Shown one piece after another: positions 35,640 to 47,814 of a DNA stretch of 64,000 bases. How positions within the stretch are numbered: position 1 is the first letter of the stretch; each line of letters begins with the position of its first letter. The notes beneath the pieces were generated by a model that ran no database searches, was not told the DNA's origin, and saw only the letters and a program-made list of their open reading frames with translations. The DNA is from Larimichthys crocea. Lineage: Eukaryota > Chordata > Actinopteri > Sciaenidae. The DNA lies in the NCBI RefSeq assembly GCF_000972845.2, contig NC_040018.1:10699157-10763156 (forward strand), given 5' to 3'. Position numbers and translations under genes: made by a program.

Positions 35640-35933
35640 GAGGCAGTGAAGTGGGGAGGTTGAGCGCTCTACAGAGCGAGAGAGAGGCGGAGGAGGGAGA
35701 GGGGAGGAGGCTGAATCACAGGGACTGTGAGCTGGAGTATGTGCGAGGCTTTGTGCTTAATGTTTGCCTCTCAGAAGAATGAATGATGAGAGGACTAGAG
35801 TTTCTTCTTCTTCACTGGAGGATTTTAACTGGATTTTACCTCCACTGAGTAAACGCTTTAATACTGGATTGTTTTCCATTTATCAACCTCTGAGTGCACA
35901 ATTGCTCCATGGTGTCTAACAGTGGAAATGCTG
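35640..35933 (+). promoter_or_regulatory. Candidate promoter and 5' exon ending in donor GGTAAGA
   Basis: Purine-rich tract (GGAGGAGGGAGAGGGGAGG), then transcribed-looking sequence and ATGGTGTCTAACAGTGGAA at 35909 that runs 8 codons into a good splice donor at 35934. If joined to the acceptor at 44830-44831, that frame ends after nine codons, so it would be a short uORF in the 5' UTR of the GPCR gene. Linking the two exons is inference; other partners are possible. Confidence 0.3.
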
Positions 35934-35950
35934 GTAAGATGATTTTTTTT

Positions 35951-36024
35951 GTGTGTATTGTATTATATGACCACACTTCAGTTTGAGCATTAAGAATAGA
36001 TGTTTATCAGGGCAGTCAGGCTCT
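35951..36024 (+). repeat. Direct repeat, copy 2 (partner at 34925-35000)
   Basis: Begins 16 bp after the candidate splice donor at 35934. Near-identical to copy 1. Confidence 0.9.
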
Positions 36025-36029
36025 TGAAT

Positions 36030-37610
36030 ATTTGTTTGCTTAACTGTTAGTGCTCCTGGAGATTATATTCATTTGTAATTTACAATGTGTGACATTTAAA
36101 AAATGACAAGTAATATACATCTTCAGAGTAAAAGGTTTCTGTATTGTTGCTTTAAGTTGATCCTTTTTACCATTTTAGTACAGCAGTGTCGGTCATCAAA
36201 ATACTTAAGTGTACTGCTTTCTCCAGAGTCAGAGAAAGATACATTTCAAAATTAATTTCAATCATTTGAAATGATAATTGGAACCCCCCTTTTTTATTTG
36301 TTGTCTCTTGATGCAGCCGTGTATCGACTGGCTCATACCTGCATGAATGCAGACACAATTCACAGTTCCGTCCTGTTGAATCTGAAATGCACTTTTCAGT
36401 ATAATTGCTGCAGTTATTAATGTTTGTGCATTTTGATACACCAAAAAGGACAACGCAATAAGGTGTTTTCTCTGAATGTAAAAATGTTTTTTAATAATAT
36501 CTGCATAATTATTTAGTTTTAGTCCTCTGTTGATATAACTATTACAGTAACACACAGTTTCCTTTTCATGAGAAGCTCTCTAAGATTTTTTCAGCCTCTG
36601 ATGGACAAAATTCAAAATTCTTGTTTTCAAGAAATCAATGAAAAGCATTGGGCCTCATTTACAAACATTGCGTACACTCAAATCTGTGATTGAATCATGC
36701 ATGCAAACATGTTCTTCTGAATGACTTTATTTATATTCTGCAAGCGCATTTAGAGCAGTTTCAGACCGTGCACACACACAAACGATGGAGGCCCGGCTAG
36801 CCTTAGAAAATTCAAACACACGCCTTTATTGCAAAAGACTTAGAAAATAATATTTAAAAAAAATATTAATATTTTTCAATGTATACCCACCTGTTCAGTC
36901 TGGCTTTTGTTTCATGTTTTCTAATACGTTTTTGACAATTAATTGCTGTTAATAATATTGTTTTTATTATTCACATACATTTACAGTTTTATTTATTATT
37001 TTTGTTGTCTCATTCAAACAATCTACATCTTGTGAGTTGCATGTGAAAGGATTTGTATTGCATTTGATTTATCTTAAAGGTGCAATACAAATAAAGTTTG
37101 ATTGATTGGTTCACACTTTCTCCATGATTCACCTGTATGCAAAAAGATTTCCTTATGTAGTGAAATGGGGGCGTGGCAGTATGCTAATTACAAACAGTGG
37201 TCATGCACCAGTCACATTTAGAAAGATTTTGAGTAACCAACATGTGCGTGGTGGTATGAACAAAATAGGCCAGTTCCAACTGCACTTATTTTGTGTGTAA
37301 AGTAACTTTTTGTCCACACATGTCAGTGACTGAGGCCCATTGCGTGAAACTTTCAGGTGCCTTTCAGGGATATTTGACCGTTCAGACATGCAGCAGCTGT
37401 CAAGTGAGTGAAGTGAGATGGGTGTGATGTCTGTTAGCTGTGTCTAATTTAGACCGGGACTCACTGACATGATTGACACACACATTCACACACATTAAGT
37501 TTCAGCAGTCAATTCAACAGTAATCTGGGGACTTTAGATTATTATTTTGTGTCTACAGGGTAGCAATAAAACACTTTCTGGGTACCTCTACGTAAGTACA
37601 CATATTAATA
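36030..37610. other. No gene recognised
   Basis: AT-rich, possibly first intron of the GPCR gene. No exon supported. Confidence 0.35.
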
Positions 37611-37627
37611 TGACATTTTAATATATA

Positions 37628-37900
37628 TCCATCCATAATCTGTAACCGCTTATCGTCATTAGGGTTGCGGTGCGGCTGGTGTCTATCCCAGCTGAATTAG
37701 GGCGAGAGGTGGGGTACACCCTGGACAAGTCCCCAATAGGGACAAACAACTATTCACACTCACATTCACAGCAATTAATATTAAAGTGCATCCCTTTGCA
37801 TGCCTGTCACGGGGAGAACATGTAATCTCCACACAGAAAGGCCCCAGCCGAGGTTTGAACATGAGGCGACAGTGCTAACCACTGCATCACCGTGCCGCCC
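37628..37900 (-). mobile_element. Full-length tRNA-derived SINE with (GGAT)n tail
   Basis: On the minus strand it starts GGGCGGCACGGTGATGCAG, with A-box-like TGATGCAGTGGTTAGC and a degenerate B box GTTCAAACC, then CTTTCTGTGTGGAG, TGTTCTCCCCGTG, CCAGGGTGTACCCC, TCAGCTGGGATAG, AAGCGGTTACAG and ends ATGGATGGA. It is flanked by ATTTTAATATATA (37615-37627) and ATTCTAATATATA (37901-37913), a 13-bp target-site duplication with one mismatch. Confidence 0.85.
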
Positions 37901-38693
37901 ATTCTAATATATAATATTACTCAATATGTGGTGGGTAATTTAAAAACTTGGTGAAATTACAAGCAACTGAGAAACCTATTACTAAATGCTGCCAGAGGAA
38001 ATAAAAGTATTGCCACAGTTATAAGTGAGACATTAATAGAAGGAAAGAGGAAACAACAATGACAAGCAAGTATCACTGCTACTGTGTTTGTGTCTGTGTT
38101 TGCGTGTGTGTGTATGAATGTGTTGCTTGTGCACCTATCTGACAAACACAGGGAAACAAACAGACAGAATGACAGCCCAAGATGTGAAGGGAAATTTGTC
38201 TTTCTGCTCATGTGCTGTGGCAGTGGGCCTCAGGCAGCTTTGAGCCAGCCTTGTCCATTATTACTGCACATGACCCGTCTGTACATCGGACGACCTGGCC
38301 TGAGAGGCCCGACCAAGCCCCCACGGTCTTCCTACATATGCCCAACCTGTCACTCAGGGACACAGTCCTGTCAAAGGAAATTCTTTGCATGCATGAATAG
38401 CAACCTAGACACAGCCATTTCCAGCAGAATGGTCTCCAGAGAACTGTAAAGACGCAACGTTCAAGAACATGCACATGAGATGAAATATGGTTAAGGAACG
38501 CTTGTTAGAGCAAAATTAGACAGTCTGAAATATCTCCACATCTAGTGGATGTGTTATGATGGAAGTTTGTACTGATATCCATAGTACTGATGTCTTCTAG
38601 TACCACCACAAGGTTGTGTGAACTATTTTGACAATTACTGGATATATTGCTATGAAATCTGCTACACATATTCAAGGTCCCTAGAAGATAAAT

Positions 38694-38857
38694 CCATCCA
38701 TCTGTCCATTTTCAATAACCACTTATCCTTATCAGGGTCACAGTGGGCTGGAGCTGATCCCAGCTGGCATTTTGCAAGAGGCAGGGTACACACTGGACAA
38801 GTCACCAGTCCATCACAGGGTTGACACACAGAGACAAACAACCCTTCATGCTCACAT
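38694..38857 (-). mobile_element. 5'-truncated SINE of the same family, nested, with 16-bp TSD
   Basis: Tail (GGAT)n at left, body blocks ACTGGACAAG and CAGCTGGGAT shared with 37628-37900; the tRNA head is missing. Flanked by TCCCTAGAAGATAAAT (38678-38693) and TCCCTAGAGGATAAAT (38858-38873), one mismatch. The host sequence on both sides is itself an old repeat (GTACTGATATCCATAGTACTG type). Confidence 0.82.
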
Positions 38858-38874
38858 TCCCTAGAGGATAAATG

Positions 38875-41565
38875 ACAGTGATAACCCTTTTCTCTAGCAC
38901 CACCATCAGGTCAGAGGACAACATTTTAAATATATTCATGTTTACCGGCAATAACCCTTCTCACCAGTAAAGTAAAGGGAGTTAGTCTCAAAGTAAGGGT
39001 CTGAAAGCTGAGCAGGAAAGGCTAAACGTTACTGTTGTGTTCAACGTTAGCTCTGTGCGAGCTTTATAATCTAGCTTTAAACTGCAGTGTCTTTTTGGAG
39101 ATTGAAATAAAGCCACAATAATAAATCCAACACAAAATGTCATCTGTGATTATTTCTCTATTTTCCCTGTTATTATTGTTGTTAGCATGTTGTTAGCTGT
39201 CCACTGTCAATCCCATGATGGCTTGGTTTGAGTCTGTCGACTAATGAGAGGCTTTGTTTATGACTGGTCGACTAATCAGAGCTAGAGTAGGGTGAGAAAG
39301 TAGTGCCTGTGACAATGCATTGCAATGGAATAGCATGAGATCGACCATTTGTAGCGATGACGGTAATGAGCGTCTTGCTCCATGAGGCTGTACTTAGACG
39401 CAGCAGTGCAAATGCTTATGTATTAGCACTAAATACAACTAAGTGTGACGGAAAATGTCATCATAAATTTAAGCATTGGACAAAGAAAACTCTGGTAGCA
39501 CTAGATAAAACTTTTTACAATTGATCTGGAGATCATGAATGTCTGTATAAAAATGTCATAGCAACTCATCCAAATGTTACTGAGATATTTTTAATCTTTC
39601 AATAAAAAACAAAAATTATAATCACAAGTCAGAGCATCACCGAAATCATTAGGATGCATCCACTAGGAACTGTGAATATAGGGCTGTGATGACAACTACA
39701 TGACCACAACGCTGTAGTTACGTGATGTAAGCATGGCAGTAGCGTAACATGTGTTCTAGACTCACTCCCCTTAAAGCTCTTTAAAAGATATCATCGCTCT
39801 CCTTTTTTCATAATTGCTGCAATTAGTCACTAAATCCCCACAGTAAAGCAGGTCTGCATTATTTGACTTAATGCACCCTGCTTCAATTAAAGGAGCTTAT
39901 GTCCTAAGCCAATGAGAATCCAATTATGTAACTCTTGTGTGCATCGTATTTCTTCTTCTTCTTCTTCTTCTGTTGTGAATCTCATGTGTAAAGTATTGCT
40001 GTCTCAATTCAAGTAGCTATTTGTGCTTCCTCAACAGCCATGAGCTAATCAACTGCAGCTTGATTGCCTGTTATACTATTGTCAAACCTTTGCCCTCACA
40101 GGTTCAAGTGATCAAGAGTGTGGGCAAGAATAAGAATAAAATACCACAGATGTATATTATTCCAAGCTTTTATCAGTATAATTATAATATTTTAATATAA
40201 ATATATTATAATATGTAATAGCTTTTATTAAGCTTTTTTTTTTTGATAGACTTACACTTTCTAAGGATGTCATTTTCTCCAATGCTCATTGTGAACATAA
40301 TTCCACATAGAAGTCATACAAAAGTCTCTTCCCATAACTCCAGAACTTGCCTGAGAATTATCAAGTTTTGAAGTTTTCTCCAGTATTAAAGTAACTCAGT
40401 GAGAAGTGTGTGTACATCCCTGGGTACACTGCAAACAGGAACTGCTCATGGCTAGTCCGCCATATTTTCAATGGTAACAGTTTGACGCCAACATGTAAAG
40501 AAATAAAGGCTTAAAAAGAGCTCAACAGGTAACTAGCAAGCTAATTCCACAACACGGTCACATCACTTGCCAAGGCGAACACAGACAAACATCTTTGCTA
40601 TTTGTAATAGCGTAGTATTCCATTTCCCTTTGCCCGAAAAACTAGTAGAAATCTCAATTTGTAATGATTGCAGAGATGTTGGGATTGCCTTACCGTAAAA
40701 ATGTGTTTGTGTGTGTGCTGTCATTGCTGTCAGCTGCTTGGCTTGTTACACCTGAAGTCTTGCCGCAGGGAATACTTCCGCCTGTCATCTTCACTCAAGG
40801 TAAAGATAAAAAGCCCCTTAATGAGGTTTATCCTCTGTCCTCTCAAAAATATATATTCTTTTGTTTTACCAGCAGTGCCATCAGACAAGATAAAAGTAAA
40901 GGAAGCGCTCTGTTTTGACATATGTCAAATAATTCCCTAAAGCAGGACACTGGTGTCAGATTTGTATAATTTAGACTTCGATTCATGATTCAGTTAAAGT
41001 TAATTTAAATGTCTGTGTAGTTGAATGCTTCACAGATTATATAAAAAGCTGAAGTAGAGCCAAAGGACAAACTATGATTGACGTCAAAATAGCTTGCCTT
41101 TTTTTCCCACCTATCATAATTATCTGAGGTATTCATAGTGTTAGCACTCAACACATTTGTCTTGGCCTTGATCACTTTGAGTGATTACATTTTATTATTT
41201 TTACTGCAGCTGAGTATTTCCGCCACAGCTATGAAGTGAATACCAAGATGCAATGAGAAACACAAAGGCAGATGATTTTCTCACAGTCTTACTTCTGCAA
41301 AACCTGGGGCAGCAATAGTATTAGAGCCACCCCCGCCTAATTATTCATTGTATAATAGCCTAAAAGTAAGAACAGTCAATGGAACCATTTCAGTAGTTTT
41401 GTGTGGCACTGTAGGTAGCCATGATGATCTACCTAAGTGTAGGACTAGCTTTGTTGTTACAGGTGTGTCGCACAAGGAGGGTCTGTGATTTTAGACTCAG
41501 GTCGGAAAAAGATGATGTGTTTTATTTTGATGCATTTTTATTGTAGTTTTGAACAAAGGTATATC
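38875..41565. other. No gene recognised
   Basis: Contains a decayed repeat around 39470-39600 (CTGGAGATCATGAATGTCTG), a (TTC)n run near 39952-39971 and AT-rich sequence. Open frames at 40664-40940 lack domain motifs and good splice context. Confidence 0.35.
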
Positions 41566-41569
41566 AAAT

Positions 41570-41826
41570 GTTAAAGTGTGTAGGATTTAGTGCCACCTAG
41601 TGGTGAGGTTGCAGATTGCTGCCGAATAAAGACAAACTCCCAATCTACCAAATTTACATTAAAAGCCATAGTCCATATCTATATTAGTTTTGGTTTGTCT
41701 GTTCCGGACTACTACTAAAAACGACCTGATTTTCAGGTGAGTATACACTGATGGAAACATAGTAGTAAATATAGTATTCTGTTCCTGCCAATAGGTACTC
41801 CTAAATCTTACACGCTGGACCTTTAA
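41570..41826. mobile_element. TTAAAGG-type MITE, copy C
   Basis: Left end TTAAAGTGTGTAGGATTTAG with GCCACCTAGTGGTGAGG; right end CTAAATCTTACACGCTGG then ACCTTTAA. Inverted termini are clear. Same family as 50939-51383. Confidence 0.8.
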
Positions 41827-41979
41827 GTTTTGGCTTTTTAAAGTGTTCAAGTGATAACAGAGGATTCAGAGAGCCTTCAATGAAGCACGGCTTCTACACC
41901 GCAACCATGCAAACATAACTGACCGATGATAACTGAACGGTGTTTTAACAATCGTTATGTGTTTGTTGTGTAGAATAAG

Positions 41980-42115
41980 TCTTTTATGGTGTGCCGGTTA
42001 GTTTGCATGTCATTGCCCCTCTCTCTCTCTCTCTCTCTCTCCCCGCTTTTCTGTCACTCTTCAGCTGCTACTGTACAATAACAGTTCAAAAAGCCCTCCC
42101 CCCAAAAGAGGGGGG
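41980..42115 (+). mobile_element. SINE 3' body fragment
   Basis: TGCATGTCATTGCCCC, a (CT)n expansion, CTGTCACTCTTCAGCTG, CAATAACAGTTCAAAAAGCCC and a C/A-rich tail match the body and tail of the SINE at 32935-33104. The tRNA-like head is absent. Confidence 0.6.
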
Positions 42116-42119
42116 AAAA

Positions 42120-44831
42120 GAATGAGTCTTTACAGACAACGTGGCTCCCCTCTGTATATTTGGACAATGTATTTGTTAGCAGCAGAATGATGGACTAACC
42201 TTTGTGTATGTTAGGACATTTGACAAAAATAACAAATGAATAAATAAAGCACCAGCTGAACTCATTCTCAGCCTCCAACCTAAATTTAAATTTAAACTAG
42301 ATGCAAAACCTCAGTGTGTAACTTTCTGCATTATTAACTACAGTTAAGACATCAACATGGAAGACTTAGTCTGCAAGCTCATGTCATTACTGTGAAGTCG
42401 TTTTTCACCTTCTTGTCATCATGAGGGTGCAGCAAAAATGTTGGTCAGACACACCTAGACCTAGTAACATTTCTGTATCACATTCAACACACAAACTCTG
42501 TCTGATTTAAATGCCATCAGATTAACGTAAAGCTGCCCCAGCACAAGGCTAAACATGCAGAGAGAGAGGGAGACAAATGTTCAGCTTTCTAAAATGACTT
42601 TAATTAATCTATTATCTCAATTATCATGTCTTATTCACAAAGAAAATAAAGTCAGTTTGACGAAGTAGGAAACTCTGTAAATAAGACAGTTTGAACTATT
42701 TCACTAGATTTTTAATGTTCATTCATGTCCGCTTCCATACGGCATGTGAACCAGAATTAAACGCCAATATTATCTTAATTTCTTATCAGACGAAGCTTGT
42801 GTGCGCTGTCGGAAAGAAAATTCATTCTCTACCGTTGACTAAAACTGATGTTGGATGGAGAACTTGAAGTGGGCGCGGGTGTCCTCCGTGCTTATGATGG
42901 TCATTAAGACTTCAAATAAGGTTTTACAATCCTGATGTTCTTTTTCTGTCCTTCTGCTGCTCCTCACAAAATGTGCTTTCATGCCTGAATAAAGCCAGAA
43001 GGAAAATAAAAGGCACACATATTTGAATGACAAAAAGCCGTCACTTTTATAACCAGACAGCTTTTGTGACTAACTTACTTTAGATCAATTTGTTGAAATA
43101 TGTTTTAACTTTGACAGTAAGACATTAGTCTTTTTCTGTTGATCACAAATCCACATTGAGTCAATGTGATTCATCGTTTTAACAATAAAACATGAAAACC
43201 TCTAAGAGGATGCGAGTTCTTTTCACAGCCACAATTTCAGGTATCAGTTTGATTTCCTCTACTGGCTACTTAGCACTGCATATGAATATGATAAAAAGGT
43301 TTGACAAGTTACGTCTTAGTATATTTACATATGTTTCTTTAGCACAGAATTTGAGTTGACTTTCTGCAGGGATAATTCCCATGTGTTTCTACCAGTACCA
43401 TCTTTTGAATTTAATTTGTTGAAGGAAGACTGATATTTAAATTCACACTAATCAAGCAACAAGTTTTACTTCCTGTGCGGTCCTTTCATATGCGATACCT
43501 CTGACTATTCTTTACATCACGAACAATATTCTGGTCACAGAATGCACACCCACAAATATCTCATTATTCTGCGACCATTTCGCTGCTGATAATGAGTTTT
43601 TGCACCCGAAGCCGGAGTGAGGACGTTGGATATGGTTTGGTTTTGTTCTGGTCTGAATATGTCCATTCCTGTTACCCTTTGTTTGTCTTGGATGTGTGTA
43701 CTTTTCTGCTCTCCGGCCCACTGAGCAGCATAAATGATTGAAGGACCCGCGTATTTAGTTGTCAGATGAGAAAGACATTTGGTACTGAACTTAGAGTTTC
43801 TGCATGAGTACTGACAGCACTGAGGTGCTTCCAACAGTGTTAGGGCACAAGAACAGCATGTAACCAGAACACACAAGTTAAAAGAAACACTCTGTCTGGA
43901 AAGCTTGGATAAAAGACTACTACTACTATGCAATGTTTTTGAAGTAGAACACGAAAATTCAGCCCTTTATCCGAAACACTTGCAGGGTAGACTGCACCAT
44001 AAACACTACCTTCTCCACTTAAAACATACCTTTTACATAGTCTTATCTCTGCACCTGCGCCATACATTACTAGATTATGTGCTTGGCTTGATATATGACA
44101 CATCATTACAGGATGCGATAAATAAAAGTGATGTCAATGGACAGCCATTTAATTTGCATTTGGCAACATACTGAATAGCAGCGAGGTGTATGCTAGACTC
44201 AGATATTCAGTCCAAAGCAATAATCTTTAGTCACTCAAAATGAATGACTTAGCTTAAGGGATATGATTTTCTAGCTACAATTAAAGCTCAAAACTATCCA
44301 CCAAGACTAGTTAATGCTTTACGTTTTGGAGATTAAAATGAATGAATATGTATACCCCTCATGCAGACATTTGCAGCTGACATTTGCAGATAAGGAATTA
44401 CAAATTGGATGTGATTTCCTGCGACAAAAGATAAGAAGAATCTCTAACGTTTTGATGCTGGATGTTCAGATCTAGATTTAACTCCATTAGTTAGAAAGAT
44501 TTGTACAACCCTTAATGTGAAAACTTGCATTGTCGTTCTCCACTTTATCATTTTGGAAGAAATTATAATGAGATATTTTTAAAGGTGTTGTTTTGTCCAG
44601 GGGGATTTGAAATTGGCAAACTTTGTGTCTGTACTGTGTGACGAGAGTGTGACGACTGATGTTTTATCTGCATGGTTGGTGGGAGAGTGTTAATTTGTTT
44701 TTAAGTCAGAGAAAGTTGCCAGAATACTGAATGTGGTTGACATACAGATAACTTAATTTTGCTGACTGGATCATTAATTGGACAGATGACTGAACTTTCT
44801 CTATATCCATGTATTTTTTGTCTTTCATCAG
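42120..44831. other. No gene recognised
   Basis: Several open frames around 43500-44170 overlap on both strands without recognisable domains. Probably 5' intron or flank of the GPCR gene. Confidence 0.35.
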
Positions 44832-44846
44832 GATAGTTTCCAGGAC

Positions 44847-44858
44847 ATGGTTTCCTAA
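44847..44858 (+). promoter_or_regulatory. Three-codon upstream ORF in the GPCR 5' UTR
   Basis: ATGGTTTCCTAA, 52 nt before the GPCR start codon and 16 nt after a probable splice acceptor (TTTTTTGTCTTTCATCAG ending at 44831). In the mRNA it would be a minimal uORF. Confidence 0.4.
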
Positions 44859-44910
44859 GCAGCCCTACCACCTACACATCAAAAGGGATAAGACCAGTCC
44901 ATCCTGGGCC

Positions 44911-46397
44911 ATGACTGCTCTGCCTCCCAACGTCAGTGTTCCCGGGAGTACAGCAGTTCTGCTGCTGACCACAGCTACCGAGGCAGGACTCGGTTCAGGC
45001 CAGTCACTGGCCCCACTCTGTACCCTTTGTTGCTGTGGATTTCTCAATCGCACCCTGGCAGTGGTGTTCATGGTCAGCCTGGCATTTGCCATCGTGGTTG
45101 GAAATGTGGTCACCCTTACTGTCTTTGTGCAAACGAGGCAGTCCCGAACACCACAGGGATACCTGAAAGGTAAATGTTGTTCAGCATCTCACCACTAACC
45201 TGTCAGGGGTAGATCAGTGTTTACATGCATCTAAGATCTACTTACAAAGGTATAAGAAGCCATGCTGAGTTATGACAGTGCCTTGTTAAATGAGGTGCCC
45301 GTATTGCACTGACTAGATATAATTATAATTTCATTTATCAGACTTTTATTTAATGTGTTGAAAGCTCTTCTTCACAATATATTCAGAACACTGCAGTCCA
45401 TACTGAAATTCTAACTAAGAGAGCTGAAGGTGTACTGATGAGAACAGCCTGAAATGTGTTGCCTCAGCCCACTCCTCTTTATTGTCTCTCTCTGACAGTG
45501 TCTCTGGCCATAGCAGACATGATGGTTGGTGTCCTCGTGGTCCCTTTTTCTGTCTACACCGAGATCTCTCTGATGGTGGCCAGCACTCCTCCCATTTGGT
45601 ACCAGGGCAGTTTTACTTCACCAGCCACCTCCTCTCGTCTCGGGGGACTAGTGAGCCCTTGGCAGCCCTGCATGCTGATTGGCCCGGTGTTTGCTGGATG
45701 CACCTTCGTCTCCATCAGCACCATCTTCCTCATGACACTGGAGCGGAGTGTGGCCATCCTAAGGCCGCTCCACAAGGACACCTTGGTTACCCGGAGACGA
45801 ACTCTGCTCCTCATCTTCCTCTCGTGGGCTGCCAGCTTCCTGCTGGCTCTTGCGCCTCTCATCTTCAGCAGCAACTTTATTTTGGAGTACAACGAGTGCA
45901 GTCGTATGTGTAACTACATCCCACTATTGTTCGGAAGCCGGCTGCCACCTGATGCAAACATTTTGCTGTTATTCCCAACATTTGACTTCACACTGCTCGG
46001 TGGGACGTTAGCAGTTAACATTGTGTCGTTCACTAGCATCCGGCGGTATACCAGGAAACGCAAACTTCTCTCAGAGGGTAGTCTGACTGAGGGTGGGGCA
46101 GTAGGAGGAGGGGGAGGGTGCCCTCACAGGCCTTCCTTTTCAGACATCAAAGCTGCAAAGACAATTGGCATACTAACATTCGCCTTCACAGCATCCTTCA
46201 CTCCCATTGCAGTGTTTGTGCTCGGGAATGTGGTGGGATACACCTGGTGTAACTTTTCCTTTTTTGCCTTCTGGATCCTGACAGGAAACAGTTGCTGTAA
46301 TGTAATTATCTACAGTGTCAGGGACCGCCGCTTCAGGAAAGGTGTGACCCTGCTTTTTCGGCGAGACCAGTCCCCCCCACACAGCGAGAAGAACTAA
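44911..46397 (+). CDS. Class A (rhodopsin-type) orphan GPCR, 2 coding exons
   Basis: Seven-helix plasma-membrane receptor; ligand unknown. Exons 44911-45169 and 45499-46397 join in phase for 385 aa. I start at MTALPPNVS because the ATG at 44809 sits inside a polypyrimidine tract and acceptor. Visible: sequons NVS (7) and NRT (46); TM1 with GN (64-65); TM2 SLAIADMM with Asp93; Cys144 at the usual disulfide position and Cys220/Cys224 in loop 2; ERS (168-170) in place of DRY; Trp196 in TM4; a Gly-rich third loop (286-293); DIKAAKTIGILTFAF entering TM6; SFTP at 319-322, lacking the CWxP Trp; NVIIY (354-358) instead of NPxxY. Position 3.32 is Phe151, not Asp, arguing against a classical amine receptor although TM2 and TM6 edges look amine-receptor-like. 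No frame damage. I do not recognise the subfamily. Confidence 0.88.
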
Positions 46398-46462
46398 GGG
46401 AGGCGTGAACTTAAAAGCAACACGTGTATTGTAGCTACTTTGCAGTAAATTTTATTATTACT

Positions 46463-46545
46463 TTAAAGGAATAGTTTGACATTTTGGGATGACAATGGAT
46501 TATGTGTGTGTGGTAAATACATATCTTGTGTAGTTGTAAAGGTTT
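46463..46545 (+). mobile_element. AAAGGAATAGTTTGACATTTTGG repeat, left end only
   Basis: Begins TTTAAAGGAATAGTTTGACA just after the GPCR stop codon, then diverges. Same left terminus as 49069-49478. Likely lies in the GPCR 3' UTR. Confidence 0.55.
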
Positions 46546-47589
46546 TACAGGAGGTTATTAGCTGGACTTGCAAGAGCACACAACAATCCATCTTGCTCGG
46601 CTTCATGCATGAATCTGTGTGCGAACACAGTGCTTACTGTACGAGTTACTAGGATGATTTAACGCTGAGTCTGTGTGATAGCTCGTGTGAGAAGTAACGG
46701 GTAAAGATGTTATTGAGGCTTCTAGCATCAGTTAATTAATTCATTCATCAGAGCATTTCTTCATTGAGAGCAAAGTACAGCACTGAAGGCTTTTCTTGAT
46801 GGATATGATGGGTTTTCTCTTCTTCCTGACTGGCTTCAGTGAGAGTTTGGCTATGTTATAGTTCAGTGGTACTAGAGACACAGAGCTGTCATACCCTGAA
46901 AACCACACCCACCAGAGGGGAAAGCGATTAGTGCCACAGTATGCAACCAAGAACAGAAACCTATGATAAATTATGAATCTATCATGACACCAACCATTCT
47001 TTTGTGGACAACTGTTTTGACTTTTCGAGCAGGAATAATGTCAACCTGCCTGCTCACAGACTTCCTTGTATTACAGCTAAAAATGACATAAAAAATATTT
47101 TTATGAAAACATCTGATGGAAGAAATAGGCAATGTAGTTGGTTCATATTTGATCAACGCTGCCCAGTTTCATATCTGGATCTGCATTTTGCACATCATGT
47201 GGAATCAGACCTGAAACTTGTGATTAAGAACATAAAAACGGTTTACTGAGGTAATAAATCAAGTGAGAAATAGCTATTTTTTAAAAAATAAACTGTCCTC
47301 TAATTATACTGTCAAAGGGTGATATGCTAACAAAATGCTTGTAGCTATTTAACAACAAGGATAAGCAAATTGTTTTCCCGTCTGGCGTGGGCACGCCTTA
47401 ATTGTGCTCTGTCTCTAATGGTTGGAGTTCACCTCTGATAGATGATGAAAGACGATATGTTTGGCCGAAACACCTACCATGTATTTTTGGAAAGTACCTG
47501 CCGTGGTGCTGTATGGTGTAGTCCGGTTAGTGCTGGCTGTCATTTTTATTTTTTTTATATATATTTTTTTTTTTATGGATTAAAGCGAC

Positions 47590-47765
47590 ATTATGTAACT
47601 TTGACATTATGTCAGTCCCACTCTACGCCCTGTATTGCTGTTTTTATGCCATATAACACACAAGCTCCAGTTTAAGTACACCACTAAGTCACACCTCTTG
47701 ACCAACAACTATTTCACTGATTTTAGCAAAACTGGATCATATTTAATGAATGCATGAATATTTTT
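47590..47765 (+). repeat. Diverged interspersed repeat, copy 2
   Basis: Partner of 6500-6660: ATTATGTAACTTTG, CACTAAGTC, ACCAACAACTAT, AAAACTGGATCATATTT in the same order. Confidence 0.5.
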
Positions 47766-47814
47766 TCCGTTTTTTCCTTTTTTCAGTTTTTTCATTTATT
47801 CATTCAAGAGGTGC

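Noticed and set aside
40664..40940. Two overlapping plus-strand frames with a hydrophobic N terminus
   Set aside because: Signal-peptide-like start but no conserved continuation or splice partner.
43512..44174. Overlapping frames on both strands including a 132-codon one
   Set aside because: No frame stands out, no motif or splice pairing.
44809..44910. Upstream ATG as the GPCR start
   Set aside because: It lies in a T-rich tract ending in CAG, which is a probable intron acceptor; the 34 extra residues lack membrane or signal features.
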